A stretch of 64,000 bases of DNA from Agrobacterium tumefaciens (GTDB taxonomy: Bacteria > Pseudomonadota > Alphaproteobacteria > Rhizobiales > Rhizobiaceae): the NCBI RefSeq assembly GCF_000834635.1, contig NZ_JXQV01000006.1:2501-66500 (forward strand), written 5' to 3'. This document shows, piece after piece, positions 9,591 to 19,021 of this stretch (positions within the stretch are counted from its first letter, which is position 1; each line of letters opens with the position of its first letter). The notes under the pieces were generated by a model. That model did no database searches, had not been told where the DNA came from, and was given only the letters and a program-made list of their open reading frames with translations. The translations under genes were made by a program, and so were the position numbers.

Positions 9591-11858
9591 TCAGATAGGG
9601 ATAGAATGGGTCGCGGCAAAGCGCAAAAGCAGCTGGCGCGGACTTTCCACTGACTTTTGATCGTCCAGCGCCGCTTCCAGCTCCTCAGACAACAGTCCGA
9701 CATCCAGCCCCAGCAACATGGCCTTCACCGGGCCGATGGATGTGGGAGACATGGAGATGGAGCGGAAGCCAAGGCCGATCAGTGCCATGGCGGAAAGCGG
9801 CTTGCTCGCCATCTCTCCGCACAGCGTGACCTTGGTGTTGTTGCGGTCTCCGGCGCGCACGATATCGCGCAGAATACGCAGGAAGGGTTTGCCGAGATTA
9901 TCGAAGCGATCCGACACGCGGGCATTGCCGCGATCCACCGCCATGGTGAACTGGAAAAGGTCGTTGGAGCCGACCGAGACGAAATCGACCTCCGACATCA
10001 GCTCATCCAGCTGCCACATCAATGAGGGCACTTCGAGCATGGCGCCGAATTGCAGCTTGCGCGGCAGAGAATGGCCGAATTTCGACAGGTGCTGCACTTC
10101 CTTCTGGAACAGCTCACGGGCGGCGCGAATTTCGGCCACTTCCGTGATCATGGGCAGCATGATGCGCAATTCAGCACCAGACGCCGCACGCAAAAGAGCG
10201 CGCATCTGCGTGCGCATCAGGCCGGGGCGATCCAGCGAAAGACGGATGGCGCGCCAGCCGAGAGCCGGGTTTTCCTCTTCCTGGCCGCGCATATAGGAGA
10301 CGACCTTATCGCCGCCAATATCCAGCGTGCGGAAGGTGACCGGCTTGCCCTTGGCGTTGCGCAAAACGCTACGATAGAAGGCTTCCTGCTCCTCGCCCTT
10401 CGGCATGTTCGATGCGATCATGAACTGCAGCTCGGTGCGGAACAGGCCGATACCGTCAGCACCGGATTCTTCCAGCTGCGGCAGATCGACCAGCAGTCCG
10501 GCATTCATCTTCAGATCGACCCGGACACCGTCCTTGGTCACAGGTTCGACATCGCGCAGCGCCCGGAATTGCTCCTGACGCTTGGCTCGCAGACGAACCT
10601 TTTCCTCATAGGCACGCTGCAAATCGGCGACGGGGCGAAGATGCACCTGTCCGTCATCACCATCGATGATGATGGGGTCGTTGTTTTCCGCGAGCGCGAC
10701 GATGCCCGCTGCCTGCCCGATGATGGGGATGCCCATGGCACGCGCCACGATGACGACGTGGCTGGTGACCGCGCCGTCTTCCAGAACGAGACCGCGAAGT
10801 TTTTCACGCGGGTAATCCAAAAGTTCCGCCGCACCCATGGCGCGGGCGAGAACGATAGCATCCGCCGGGAAATCCTGTTCCGGACCACGAATGCCAAAGC
10901 CCATCAACTGACGCAACAGACGGTTGGCAAGATCGTCGAAATCATGCATCCGCTCGCGCAGATAGGGATCGGTCAGGCGCATCATGCGCGCCTTGGTATC
11001 GCTCTGGACCTTCTCCACAGCGGCTTCCGCCGTCAGACCGTTGCGGATGGCCTCTTCCATGCGCCGCACCCAGCCCTGATCATGGGCAAACATGCGGTAT
11101 GTTTCCAAAACCTCGCGGTGCTCGCCTTCGGTGGCGACATCGCGGCGCTGGAGCATGTCATCAATGGACAGGCGAAGAGAGCCGATGGCTTCCGCTAGGC
11201 GGCGGGTTTCCATTTCGGCATCTTCATTGAGAAGATTGGTAACGACGATGCGGGGATCATGCAGAACAACGTGACCAAGGCCAATGCCTTCGCCATAGGC
11301 ATCGCCTTTGATGGAGACGGCCCGTGTCAGGTCCAGTTCCACGCCGGGGCGGGTGATTTTTTTCAATTCACCGCTCGCCACAATCTCCGCAATGAGCATT
11401 GCGGTTGTTTCAAGCGCTTCAACTTCGTCCTCCCGGTATGTTCGGCTGGTCTTGTTCTGAACGACAAGAACGCCAAGAGTGCGACCGGATCTCAAAATCG
11501 GCACGCCCAGGAAGGAATGATAAATTTCTTCACCCGTTTCAGGGAGATAGCGGAATGCAGGATGCGCCTGCGCATCGGAAAGATTGAGCGGCTGGGCCGA
11601 TGCGGCGATGGTGCCGACAAGACCTTGCCCCATTTTCAGCTGGGCAAGATGCACGGCATCCTTGTTCAAACCTTCGGTGGCGTAAAGCTCGAGCACGCTG
11701 TCGGAGCGCAGAACATAGACGGAGCACACCTCCGCCACCATGTTGCTGGCGATTTGCCGAACGATCTGGTCGAGGCGTTCCTGTGGCTCAAGGTGCTCCG
11801 CCATCATCTCGCGAAGCCGCTTGAGAAGAACGCGTGGACCTGCAGAAAGGTCTCTCAT
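9591..11858 (-). CDS. ptsP: Phosphoenolpyruvate-protein phosphotransferase PtsP (EI-Ntr)
   Basis: First enzyme of the nitrogen-related phosphotransferase chain (PtsP, NPr, EIIA-Ntr), which senses nitrogen and carbon status rather than moving sugars. In the 755 residues the order is an N-terminal GAF sensor domain (about 20-160), the EI N-terminal and phosphohistidine region (GAVTSHVVIVARAMGIP) and the PEP-binding C-terminal barrel (GLFRTELQF, SVGSNDLFQFTMAVDR). The start at 11858 is chosen because GGGAG precedes it and family members begin MRDLSAGPR; the frame stays open to 11939. The neighbours lysC upstream and prfA downstream form a familiar rhizobial gene order. Confidence 0.95.
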   Translation of the reverse strand: MRDLSAGPRVLLKRLREMMAEHLEPQERLDQIVRQIASNMVAEVCSVYVLRSDSVLELYATEGLNKDAVHLAQLKMGQGLVGTIAASAQPLNLSDAQAHPAFRYLPETGEEIYHSFLGVPILRSGRTLGVLVVQNKTSRTYREDEVEALETTAMLIAEIVASGELKKITRPGVELDLTRAVSIKGDAYGEGIGLGHVVLHDPRIVVTNLLNEDAEMETRRLAEAIGSLRLSIDDMLQRRDVATEGEHREVLETYRMFAHDQGWVRRMEEAIRNGLTAEAAVEKVQSDTKARMMRLTDPYLRERMHDFDDLANRLLRQLMGFGIRGPEQDFPADAIVLARAMGAAELLDYPREKLRGLVLEDGAVTSHVVIVARAMGIPIIGQAAGIVALAENNDPIIIDGDDGQVHLRPVADLQRAYEEKVRLRAKRQEQFRALRDVEPVTKDGVRVDLKMNAGLLVDLPQLEESGADGIGLFRTELQFMIASNMPKGEEQEAFYRSVLRNAKGKPVTFRTLDIGGDKVVSYMRGQEEENPALGWRAIRLSLDRPGLMRTQMRALLRAASGAELRIMLPMITEVAEIRAARELFQKEVQHLSKFGHSLPRKLQFGAMLEVPSLMWQLDELMSEVDFVSVGSNDLFQFTMAVDRGNARVSDRFDNLGKPFLRILRDIVRAGDRNNTKVTLCGEMASKPLSAMALIGLGFRSISMSPTSIGPVKAMLLGLDVGLLSEELEAALDDQKSVESPRQLLLRFAATHSIPI

Positions 11859-12026
11859 TGCGGTGCTCCCTGACACCTTCGCATGCGCGCCAAGACGACC
11901 CGCATGAAAGGATCCACCAAAACAAAGCCTGCACAGCAAGCCGGACGGCAGGGATGCGCAGTCGATGCAACGTCAACACGTCATCATCAACAAAAGAATC
12001 GGATGACGTGTATCGACGTTACAGAA

Positions 12027-13304
12027 TCAACTCTTATCCAGACCGTAAGCAGAATGCAAAGTACGAACTGCAAGTTCCGCGTAGGCACCGTCAATAAGAA
12101 TGGAAATCTTGATTTCCGATGTTGTGATGGCCTTGATGTTGATGTTTTTTTCAGCAAGTGCCTTGAAAGCGCTTGCAGCAACACCCGCATGGCTGCGCAT
12201 GCCGATGCCGATGACCGACACCTTGGCCAGACCCGTCTCGCTCTGAACGACGTCAAAACCGATCTGCGTCTTGTTGTCTTCCAGAACCTTGATGGCCTTG
12301 GGCATATCGCCCGATGGCACGGTAAAGGTCATGTCGGTGCGCGAGCCATCTTCAGAGATGTTCTGCACGATCATGTCGACATTGATATGGGCTTCAGCCA
12401 AAGGTCCGAAAATGGCAGCAGAAACACCCGGCCGATCTGACAAGCGGCGCAGCGAGATTTGTGCTTCATCCTTGGCATAGGCGATGCCGGTTACGACTTC
12501 CTGTTCCACGATTTCTTCCTCGTCACAAATCAAAGTACCGGGCGGATTGATAAGGTCACCCATGCCCGGAGCATCAGGATCCTCGAAACTGGAGCGCACG
12601 AAGGTGCGAACCTTGTGCACCATGGCAAGCTCGACCGAGCGAACCTGCAGAACCTTCGCGCCAAGTGACGCCATTTCCAGCATTTCTTCAAATGCCACCT
12701 TCTTCAGGCGGCGCGCCTTCGGCACGATGCGTGGATCGGTGGTGTAGACGCCATCGACATCGGTATAGATATCGCAACGGTCTGCCTTGACGGCAGCGGC
12801 GATGGCAACAGCCGACGTATCGGAGCCGCCACGACCAAGCGTCGCAATGCGGTTATCCGGGCCGAGGCCCTGGAAACCGGCAACAACGGCCACCTGACCT
12901 TCGCCCATGCGGCGAACGATATCAGAGCCATCAATATCGAGAATGCGGGCGGCGCCATGGGCGTTGTCGGTGCGGATCGGGATCTGCCAGCCCTGCCATG
13001 AGCGGGCATTGATGCCCATGGACTGCAAGGCGATGGCCAGAAGACCGGATGTGACCTGCTCACCCGAGGCCACGATCGCATCATATTCCCGCGCATCGTA
13101 AAAGGACGTTTCCTTGGAACCGGCGACCTTCGGCGTGTTCTGAACCCAGTCCACCAACTCGTTGGTTTTGCCGGACATGGCGGACACGACAACGGCCACT
13201 TCATGGCCAGCATCCACCTCACGTTTCACATGCCGCGCGACATTATGAATGCGTTCGAGATTTGCGACGGACGTGCCGCCGAATTTCATGACAATGCGAG
13301 CCAT
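12027..13304 (-). CDS. lysC: Aspartate kinase
   Basis: Phosphorylates L-aspartate with ATP, the first step towards lysine, threonine, methionine and diaminopimelate. The 425-residue protein begins with the kinase signature MARIVMKFGGTSV, has the catalytic region GRGGSDTSAVA and ends with two ACT domains (about 270 onwards). These are the usual site of feedback control by lysine or threonine. The start at 13304 gives the canonical family N-terminus; the frame continues to 13355 without support. It is monofunctional, with no fused homoserine dehydrogenase. It is transcribed on the minus strand ahead of ptsP. Confidence 0.96.
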   Translation of the reverse strand: MARIVMKFGGTSVANLERIHNVARHVKREVDAGHEVAVVVSAMSGKTNELVDWVQNTPKVAGSKETSFYDAREYDAIVASGEQVTSGLLAIALQSMGINARSWQGWQIPIRTDNAHGAARILDIDGSDIVRRMGEGQVAVVAGFQGLGPDNRIATLGRGGSDTSAVAIAAAVKADRCDIYTDVDGVYTTDPRIVPKARRLKKVAFEEMLEMASLGAKVLQVRSVELAMVHKVRTFVRSSFEDPDAPGMGDLINPPGTLICDEEEIVEQEVVTGIAYAKDEAQISLRRLSDRPGVSAAIFGPLAEAHINVDMIVQNISEDGSRTDMTFTVPSGDMPKAIKVLEDNKTQIGFDVVQSETGLAKVSVIGIGMRSHAGVAASAFKALAEKNINIKAITTSEIKISILIDGAYAELAVRTLHSAYGLDKS

Positions 13305-13659
13305 AGTTGACCAGTACCATCCCAATTTGCCGCCAGATGCAGCGGACAAGAGCACAACCCAGCCGGCTTTTCGTTTAAAAAAGCCTCAAGTTGCCGGTCT
13401 CATATCGAAAAGGCATGGCCCACGCAATGCCGTTTATGGACTGTGCGGTACGCCTTTGAAGAGGCGCTGCGACCCGACAGGCGTGTTTCAATGCGTCAAC
13501 CGTACCGCTGTGGCCTGTACAAACGTCAACATTTCCAGTATGAGCGCGTCAATTACAACTGGCTGAATGGCCGAAATGGCCCGTATCGGCTGCTTTATAA
13601 CCCTTATCATCTAATGGTTTCAAGCGGATGCAGGCAGCCCAATATCCGAAAGACGGTAT
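13305..13659. other. Divergent intergenic region between lysC and the helicase gene
   Basis: 355 bases lie between two divergently transcribed genes and must hold both promoters. Frames overlapping it (for example plus 13443-13721) look non-coding. A long leader before a DEAD-box helicase would fit cold-responsive control, but I see no defined element. Confidence 0.4.
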
Positions 13660-15495
13660 ATGACAGAAACCCAGGGTATCGCCCCGGCGATTGCACAGGC
13701 GTTGGAAAAACGCGGCTATAAAGATTTGACACCTGTTCAGAAGGCGATGCTTGCGCCTGAACTGGAAGGACAGGACGCGCTTGTTTCCGCCCAGACGGGC
13801 TCTGGCAAGACCGTTGCCTTCGGCATGGCCATTGCATCGACATTGCTGCAGAAGAACGGCCGCTTCGGCCCCGCCGGTGCGCCACTCGGCATCGCCATTG
13901 CCCCAACCCGCGAACTTGCGATGCAGGTGAAGCGCGAGCTGGAATGGCTTTACGAGTTCACTGGCGTTTCCATTGCGTCTTGCGTTGGCGGAATGGATAT
14001 CCGCGCCGAGCGCCGCACGCTGGAACGCGGTGCCCACATCATCGTTGGCACACCCGGTCGTCTTTGCGACCACATCAAGCGCAAGGCGCTGGACCTTTCG
14101 TCCATTCGCGCCGTGGTGCTGGATGAGGCCGACGAAATGCTCGACCTTGGTTTCCGCGAAGATCTGGAATTCATTCTGGAAGAATCGCCAGCGGAGCGCC
14201 GCACGCTGATGTTCTCGGCCACGGTTTCGCGCTCGATTGCGAAGCTTGCCGAAAGCTACCAGAAGAATGCCGTGCGCGTTGCAACGACATCCGAGCAGAA
14301 GCAGCACGTCGATATCGAATACCGCGCCATGGTGGTTTCACCATCCGACCGCGAGAACGCCATCATCAATGCGCTGCGCTTTTATGAAGCCCGCAATGCC
14401 ATCGTGTTCTGCTCCACCCGCGCCGCCGTCAACCATCTGACTGCCCGCCTGAACAATCGCGGCTTCTCCGTCGTGGCACTGTCTGGCGAATTGAGCCAGA
14501 ACGAGCGCACACATGCGCTGCAGGCCATGCGCGATGGCCGTGCCCGCGTTTGCGTGGCGACAGACGTTGCTGCTCGCGGTATCGATCTGCCCGGCCTCGA
14601 ATTGGTTATCCATGCCGATCTACCGACCAATTCCGATACGCTTCTGCACCGCTCAGGCCGTACTGGCCGTGCCGGACAGAAGGGTATCAGCGCCATCGTG
14701 GTGCCGATGAGCCAGCGCCGCAAGGCCGAGCGCCTTCTCGAAGGTGCCAAGGTCAGCCCGGCCTGGGTTCGCCCACCATCTGCCGAAGAGATTACCGAAC
14801 GCGATGGCGAACGCCTTCTGGCCGACGCTTCGCTGATGGAAAATGTTGGTGATGACGAGCGCGATTTCGTCAACAAGCTGCTGGAACAGCACGGCGCCGA
14901 AAAGGTCGCCGCCGCTTTCGTGCGTCTTTACCATGCGGGTCGTTCCGCACCTGAGGACATTGCCGAAGTTTCGCTGGATGGTAGCCGCAAGCCACGCCGC
15001 GACGGTTTCGAAACCGTTGAAAATAACGAGCCACGCCGGGATCGTTCCGACTTTTCCGACAGCGGCTGGTTTACGCTGTCTGTTGGCCGCAAGCAGAATG
15101 CCGAGCCACGCTGGCTCATTCCAATGCTGTGCCGCTTTGGCAAGCTGACACGTCAGGATATTGGCGCGATCCGCATGCAGCAGACCGAGACCTATGTGGA
15201 GTTGGCCGCCGACGCGGTTGAGCGCTTCACATCTGCGCTTGGCAAGGACATGATGCTGGAAAAAGGCATTCGCGTGAAGGCCATGGACGGCAAGCCCGAT
15301 ATGACGGGTGCCAACCGTGAAGACACGCGCCCGCCAAGAGCGCAGAAGAAATTCGACGCCAAGCCAGCACCGAGCGGTGAACGCCGCACGGAAGACAAGC
15401 CTTGGAAGAAGAAGGCGCCCGCTGGTGACAGACCAGCGAAGTTCGAAGGCAAGAAAGACAAGCCTTTTGAAAAGCGCGCTCCAAAGAAAAAATGA
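13660..15495 (+). CDS. DEAD-box RNA helicase with C-terminal RNA-binding domain
   Basis: ATP-dependent RNA helicase, probably for ribosome assembly or mRNA turnover. The 611 residues contain the Q motif (TPVQKAML), motif I AQTGSGKT (44-51), motif Ia PTRELAMQVK, DEAD box VLDEADEMLD (about 147-156), SAT (FSATVS) and the second RecA lobe with HRSGRTGRAG. Around residues 450-530 a DbpA/CsdA-like RNA-binding domain is visible (FTLSVGRKQNAEPRWLIP, QQTETYVEL), followed by a basic K/P/R-rich tail. The CsdA/DeaD group is the closest match; calling it DeaD would go beyond what I can show. It ends at a strong bidirectional terminator. Confidence 0.92.
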   Translation: MTETQGIAPAIAQALEKRGYKDLTPVQKAMLAPELEGQDALVSAQTGSGKTVAFGMAIASTLLQKNGRFGPAGAPLGIAIAPTRELAMQVKRELEWLYEFTGVSIASCVGGMDIRAERRTLERGAHIIVGTPGRLCDHIKRKALDLSSIRAVVLDEADEMLDLGFREDLEFILEESPAERRTLMFSATVSRSIAKLAESYQKNAVRVATTSEQKQHVDIEYRAMVVSPSDRENAIINALRFYEARNAIVFCSTRAAVNHLTARLNNRGFSVVALSGELSQNERTHALQAMRDGRARVCVATDVAARGIDLPGLELVIHADLPTNSDTLLHRSGRTGRAGQKGISAIVVPMSQRRKAERLLEGAKVSPAWVRPPSAEEITERDGERLLADASLMENVGDDERDFVNKLLEQHGAEKVAAAFVRLYHAGRSAPEDIAEVSLDGSRKPRRDGFETVENNEPRRDRSDFSDSGWFTLSVGRKQNAEPRWLIPMLCRFGKLTRQDIGAIRMQQTETYVELAADAVERFTSALGKDMMLEKGIRVKAMDGKPDMTGANREDTRPPRAQKKFDAKPAPSGERRTEDKPWKKKAPAGDRPAKFEGKKDKPFEKRAPKKK

Positions 15496-15507
15496 TCGCA
15501 CCTAAAC

Positions 15508-15540
15508 AAAAACCCGGCGGATATGATCCGCCGGGTTTTT
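15508..15540. terminator. Bidirectional terminator after the helicase gene
   Basis: A perfect 15-base inverted repeat (15508-15522 and 15526-15540) with a three-base loop is flanked by five A and five T. It serves the convergent helicase and SH3-protein genes. Confidence 0.93.
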
Positions 15541-15559
15541 TCGTTTTCAACTATCGATC

Positions 15560-16429
15560 TTATCGAGGGGCTTCGCAGCCCGGAGAGCCGATGATGCAGC
15601 CAAACTGCTGACCACCCTCGGGTGGCCGTGGCGGCTGATTGACACCAGGACGACGGCTGCCTTCGTCATTTTGACGGCGCTGGTCGATCGCGTCGCGGTT
15701 CTGATCCCGGTTCATATCCCGGTCTCTGTTCATGTCGCGGTCTCTGTTGCGGTCGCGGTCACGATTGTCATTGTCCCACCGTGGGCGGTCACGATCGCGG
15801 TCGCGATTGTCGTTATCCCAGCGCGGGCGATCATTATCGCGTGGCGGGCGTGGGCGGTCGTTCTGGTTCCAGTCGCCGTAGCGCTCTTCCCAGCGGCCAT
15901 CATTTGGACCACGACCGCGTGGGTCACGGTCTCGCTGATCACGCCATTCGTCGCGTGGTGGACGCGGACGATCATAGCCACCGCGTGGTGGCGGCGGTGC
16001 AGTCCAGTATCCGCCACCGGCGGGGCGACGCCAACGGTCACGTTCACGATAGAAATCGCGGTCGCGGTAATATCTGTCCCAGTAGCGTCCGGCTTCAAAG
16101 GTGATGACGGGCACGCCGAGGTCACGGTAATAACGTGGCTCGACGTAGACGCGGTTCTGGCGATAGATGGCCTGAACATAACGTCCGGCAACCCAGCCAC
16201 GGCCATAGCTGAACGATACGTCACACCATGGTGTATCAGACAGGCAGCCGTGGATTGTCAGCGGTGCGCCATTGGGAATGACGACAACAGCTGGATAGGC
16301 GGTGCTGGGACCAGAACGCATATTGACGTTAGCGGTGGAAAAGCCTTGTGTCGCCGCTTGCGCGAGTGCCGGGGCGGCGACAAGCGCGAGCAGCGCAAAA
16401 GCCCCAAACAGTTTCTTCTTCACGTTCAT
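15560..16429 (-). CDS. Secreted SH3 domain protein with Arg/Asp/Asn-rich tail
   Basis: Exported protein of unknown role. A clear signal peptide (MNVKKKLFGAFALLALVAAPALAQA) suggests cleavage near residue 25. A bacterial SH3-like domain follows (about 28-95: NVNMRSGPSTAYPAVVVIP, GWVAGRYVQAIY), of the kind found in cell-wall-associated proteins. From about 140 the protein turns into degenerate repeats built of R, D, N, P and W, which are highly charged and probably disordered. The last residues include two Cys (FGCIIGSPGCEAP). Rhizobial genomes often carry such proteins. The repeats make the opposite strand open as well, but that frame is an artefact. Confidence 0.85.
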   Translation of the reverse strand: MNVKKKLFGAFALLALVAAPALAQAATQGFSTANVNMRSGPSTAYPAVVVIPNGAPLTIHGCLSDTPWCDVSFSYGRGWVAGRYVQAIYRQNRVYVEPRYYRDLGVPVITFEAGRYWDRYYRDRDFYRERDRWRRPAGGGYWTAPPPPRGGYDRPRPPRDEWRDQRDRDPRGRGPNDGRWEERYGDWNQNDRPRPPRDNDRPRWDNDNRDRDRDRPRWDNDNRDRDRNRDRDMNRDRDMNRDQNRDAIDQRRQNDEGSRRPGVNQPPRPPEGGQQFGCIIGSPGCEAPR

Positions 16430-16632
16430 TCTCCCTCAAGCAAAAGGCTTGGTCGCCGTTACAGGCATTCAACCGTGTGAAAATACGCGCCCGATGATGA
16501 ACGCAGCATGAAACGGAAATCCCGTGAAATCGGTTCCTTTGGCCCGCGACAACAGGGCGCAGCAGCCCCCACCCCCTTGACTTCGAGGGTCAGGCATCCG
16601 ACTTCAGGAGGCAGGACAAGAAGGAGCACACC

Positions 16633-17379
16633 ATGAGCGAAGCCGCAAAGACCACCGTCGACCAGAGTGAAGTGGACCGGTTTTCAGCCATGGCTGCGGA
16701 GTGGTGGAGCCCGACGGGAAAATTCCGTCCGCTGCACAAGTTCAACCCCGTGCGACTCGACTATATTCGCAACCGCGCCTGCGAGAATTTTGGGCGTGAC
16801 CCCAAAGCGCATCGCCCGCTCGAAGGTTTGCGCGTGCTCGATATTGGCTGCGGTGGCGGCCTTCTATCTGAGCCCTTGGCACGCATGGGCGCCAATGTGG
16901 TGGGAGCCGACCCATCGGAAAAGAACATCGGTATCGCTTCCACCCACGCACGCGAAAACAATGTTGAGGTTGATTACCGCGCCGTGACAGCCGAACAGCT
17001 GTTTGAGGCTGGCGAGACCTTCGACATTATTCTCAACATGGAGGTGGTTGAGCATGTGGCCGATGTCGACCTGTTCATCTCGACCTGCACGAAGATTGTG
17101 CGGCCCGGTGGGCTGATGTTTGCAGCCACCATCAACAGAACGCTGAAAGCGCGGGCGCTGGCGATTTTTGCAGCTGAAAACGTGCTTCGCTGGCTGCCGC
17201 GCGGAACCCACCAATATGAAAAGCTGGTGCGCCCGGACGAACTGGAAAAGCCTGTCGTCGCCAACGGTATGCATATCATTCACCGCACGGGCGTGTTCTA
17301 CAATCTGTTGCAGGATCGCTGGAACCTGTCACCCGACATGGACGTGAACTACATGGTTCTGGCCAAGCGCCCGGCGTGA
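16633..17379 (+). CDS. ubiG: Bifunctional ubiquinone O-methyltransferase UbiG
   Basis: Performs both O-methylation steps of ubiquinone synthesis with S-adenosylmethionine. The 248-residue protein shows the family start ([16 protein letters not shown]), the SAM-binding loop [20 protein letters not shown] (about 69-88) and the typical late motif [10 protein letters not shown] good ribosome site (AAGGAG) precedes the ATG. It stands alone on the plus strand; DUF1178 on the other strand ends eight bases away. Confidence 0.97.
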   Translation: MSEAAKTTVDQSEVDRFSAMAAEWWSPTGKFRPLHKFNPVRLDYIRNRACENFGRDPKAHRPLEGLRVLDIGCGGGLLSEPLARMGANVVGADPSEKNIGIASTHARENNVEVDYRAVTAEQLFEAGETFDIILNMEVVEHVADVDLFISTCTKIVRPGGLMFAATINRTLKARALAIFAAENVLRWLPRGTHQYEKLVRPDELEKPVVANGMHIIHRTGVFYNLLQDRWNLSPDMDVNYMVLAKRPA

Positions 17380-17386
17380 CGACGCC

Positions 17387-17815
17387 TCAGTTCACATCAT
17401 CCGGCAGGACGGGCAGCGGCGCAACGGCGATGCCTTCCTCTATCAGCGCCTTGGCTTCCTGCGGCGAGGCCTGCCCGATGATGCCACGCTCTTCCTTTTC
17501 GCCGTAATGGATCTTGCGGGCTTCCTCGGGAAATTTATCGCCCACATCTTCCGCATTGGCGCGGATGCTGGCGAGCGTTTCCTTGATCTTGGCGAAAGCC
17601 TGTTTCTGCGCCGTATCCATGGCCAAAGTGCGCGTTTGCTCCCGTTCTCGGGCCGTGGAAACAGAGGGTGCCATCAGCATCTTGCCGACTTTCGGTGAGC
17701 CGCACACAGGGCAGGTGACCAGCCCGCGTTGAAGCTGGCCGTCAAAATCCGCGCTACCGGAAAACCAGCCCTCAAACTCATGGGCCTGTTCGCAATTGAG
17801 CGCGTAGCGGATCAC
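17387..17815 (-). CDS. DUF1178 family protein
   Basis: Small conserved alphaproteobacterial protein of unknown function, 142 residues. It begins MIRYALNCEQAHEFEGWF and has a likely metal-binding Cys pair (CPVCGSPKVGK, about 36-46) together with an earlier Cys, which resembles a zinc ribbon. It overlaps the upstream nitrilase-family gene by four bases, so the two are translationally coupled. Confidence 0.9.
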   Translation of the reverse strand: MIRYALNCEQAHEFEGWFSGSADFDGQLQRGLVTCPVCGSPKVGKMLMAPSVSTAREREQTRTLAMDTAQKQAFAKIKETLASIRANAEDVGDKFPEEARKIHYGEKEERGIIGQASPQEAKALIEEGIAVAPLPVLPDDVN

Positions 17816-18672
17816 TGCGCGCCCGCCCCTGCAATGACGGTGTTGATGACCGTATCGAGGTTGAAATCCCGGGCGTTTTTCAGATTGGGGATCTTGGCGC
17901 GTGCACCCGCCACAGCGGATGGATCGATGTCGGCATAGACGATCTCTTCCCCCTCGCCACCGGCTGACGCCAGCACATTGCCCCAGGGATCGATGACCAT
18001 CGAGTGGCCGAAGGTTTCGCGGCCATCCTCATGCGTGCCGGCTTGCGCCGCCGCGATGACGAAGGCACCGTTTTCGATAGCGCGGGCGCGCAGCAGGACT
18101 TCCCAATGGGCTTGTCCCGTCTGCTTTGTGAAGGCGGCAGGCACCGTCAGAATTTCGGCTCCCGCTAGTGCTTCGGCCCGAAACAGTGCCGGGAAGCGCA
18201 CGTCGTAGCAGATGGCAAAGCCGAATTTGGCAAGCGGAAAGTCTGCGACGCGCGCTTCCGTGCCCGGTTCATAGGCCGAGCTTTCGCGCCAGCTCTCGCC
18301 ATTGTCCAGATCCACATCGAACATATGGATCTTGTCATAGGTGCAGATGCGCTCGCCATCGGGCGCAAACAGGAAGCCGCGATTGGCGATCTTACCATCG
18401 GTGCGGGCGATGGCGGTCGAGCCGACATGGACGTAAATGCCGAGTTCACGCGCAAGCTTTGCCGCCGTGAGCACAATGATATCGCCCTTCTCGTCTTTCA
18501 GGCATGCGCGCAGAGCATCGCGGTCCTTCTGGATCGCACCGGTCATCTCAGGTGTCTGAACATAGACAGCGCCCTGCTCCGCCGCTTCACGAATGAGGCG
18601 TTCCATTGCCGCGGCGTTGGTCTTGGGGTCTGTGCCTGAGCACATCTGGATTGCTGCGGCCCTGAAGCTCAT
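17812..18672 (-). CDS. Carbon-nitrogen hydrolase family protein (nitrilase superfamily)
   Basis: Cytoplasmic C-N hydrolase, 286 residues. The Glu-Lys-Cys triad can be seen as QTPEMT (Glu near 42), YDKIHMFDVD (Lys near 114) and FAICYDVRFP (Cys near 147). The closest remembered relatives are Nit1/Nit2-like omega-amidases or deaminated-glutathione amidases, enzymes of metabolite repair. The grxC gene next to it would fit a glutathione-linked role. The exact substrate cannot be read from the sequence. It is coupled to DUF1178 downstream. Confidence 0.88.
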   Translation of the reverse strand: MSFRAAAIQMCSGTDPKTNAAAMERLIREAAEQGAVYVQTPEMTGAIQKDRDALRACLKDEKGDIIVLTAAKLARELGIYVHVGSTAIARTDGKIANRGFLFAPDGERICTYDKIHMFDVDLDNGESWRESSAYEPGTEARVADFPLAKFGFAICYDVRFPALFRAEALAGAEILTVPAAFTKQTGQAHWEVLLRARAIENGAFVIAAAQAGTHEDGRETFGHSMVIDPWGNVLASAGGEGEEIVYADIDPSAVAGARAKIPNLKNARDFNLDTVINTVIAGAGAQ

Positions 18673-18720
18673 CTGTTCGGTCCCTTTTTCACGTCTTTTT
18701 ATTGGAATATCGCGCTTGTC

Positions 18721-18975
18721 TTAGGCGGCCAGAAGCGGATCGAGCTTGCCATCGCGGTCCAGCGCGTGAAGATCGTCACAGCCGCCGACATGGTTTTCAC
18801 CGATGAAGATTTGCGGGAAAGTGTTGCGACCGGATTTATCCATCATTTCCTGTCGATAATCAGGGTTTTCGGTGGCATTGTACTCGGTGAAGGCAACGCC
18901 CTTGCTCTGCAGAAGAGACTTGGCGCGGGCGCAAAAGCCGCAGAGATCGCGTGTGTAAATCGTGACGGATGCCAT
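18721..18975 (-). CDS. grxC: Glutaredoxin 3
   Basis: Small thiol-disulfide oxidoreductase that uses glutathione to reduce protein disulfides. The 84 residues contain the redox motif CGFC (12-15) and the glutathione-binding TFPQIFIG and GGCDDLHALD segments. The ATG at 18975 gives the canonical start MASVTIYTRDLC. It sits between comF and a nitrilase-family gene on the same strand. Confidence 0.95.
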   Translation of the reverse strand: MASVTIYTRDLCGFCARAKSLLQSKGVAFTEYNATENPDYRQEMMDKSGRNTFPQIFIGENHVGGCDDLHALDRDGKLDPLLAA

Positions 18976-19021
18976 TGTTATCGGTCCTTGCACTCTTGAT
19001 AAAACCACATGTTCTGACGTT

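Noticed and set aside
10050-11198. Plus-strand frame of 382 codons opposite ptsP
   Set aside because: It is fully antisense to a well-conserved PtsP gene and has no domain of its own.
15671-16480. Plus-strand frame opposite the SH3 protein, looking like a membrane protein
   Set aside because: It is the mirror of the R/D/N repeats; it has no ribosome site and the minus-strand gene has a signal peptide and SH3 domain.
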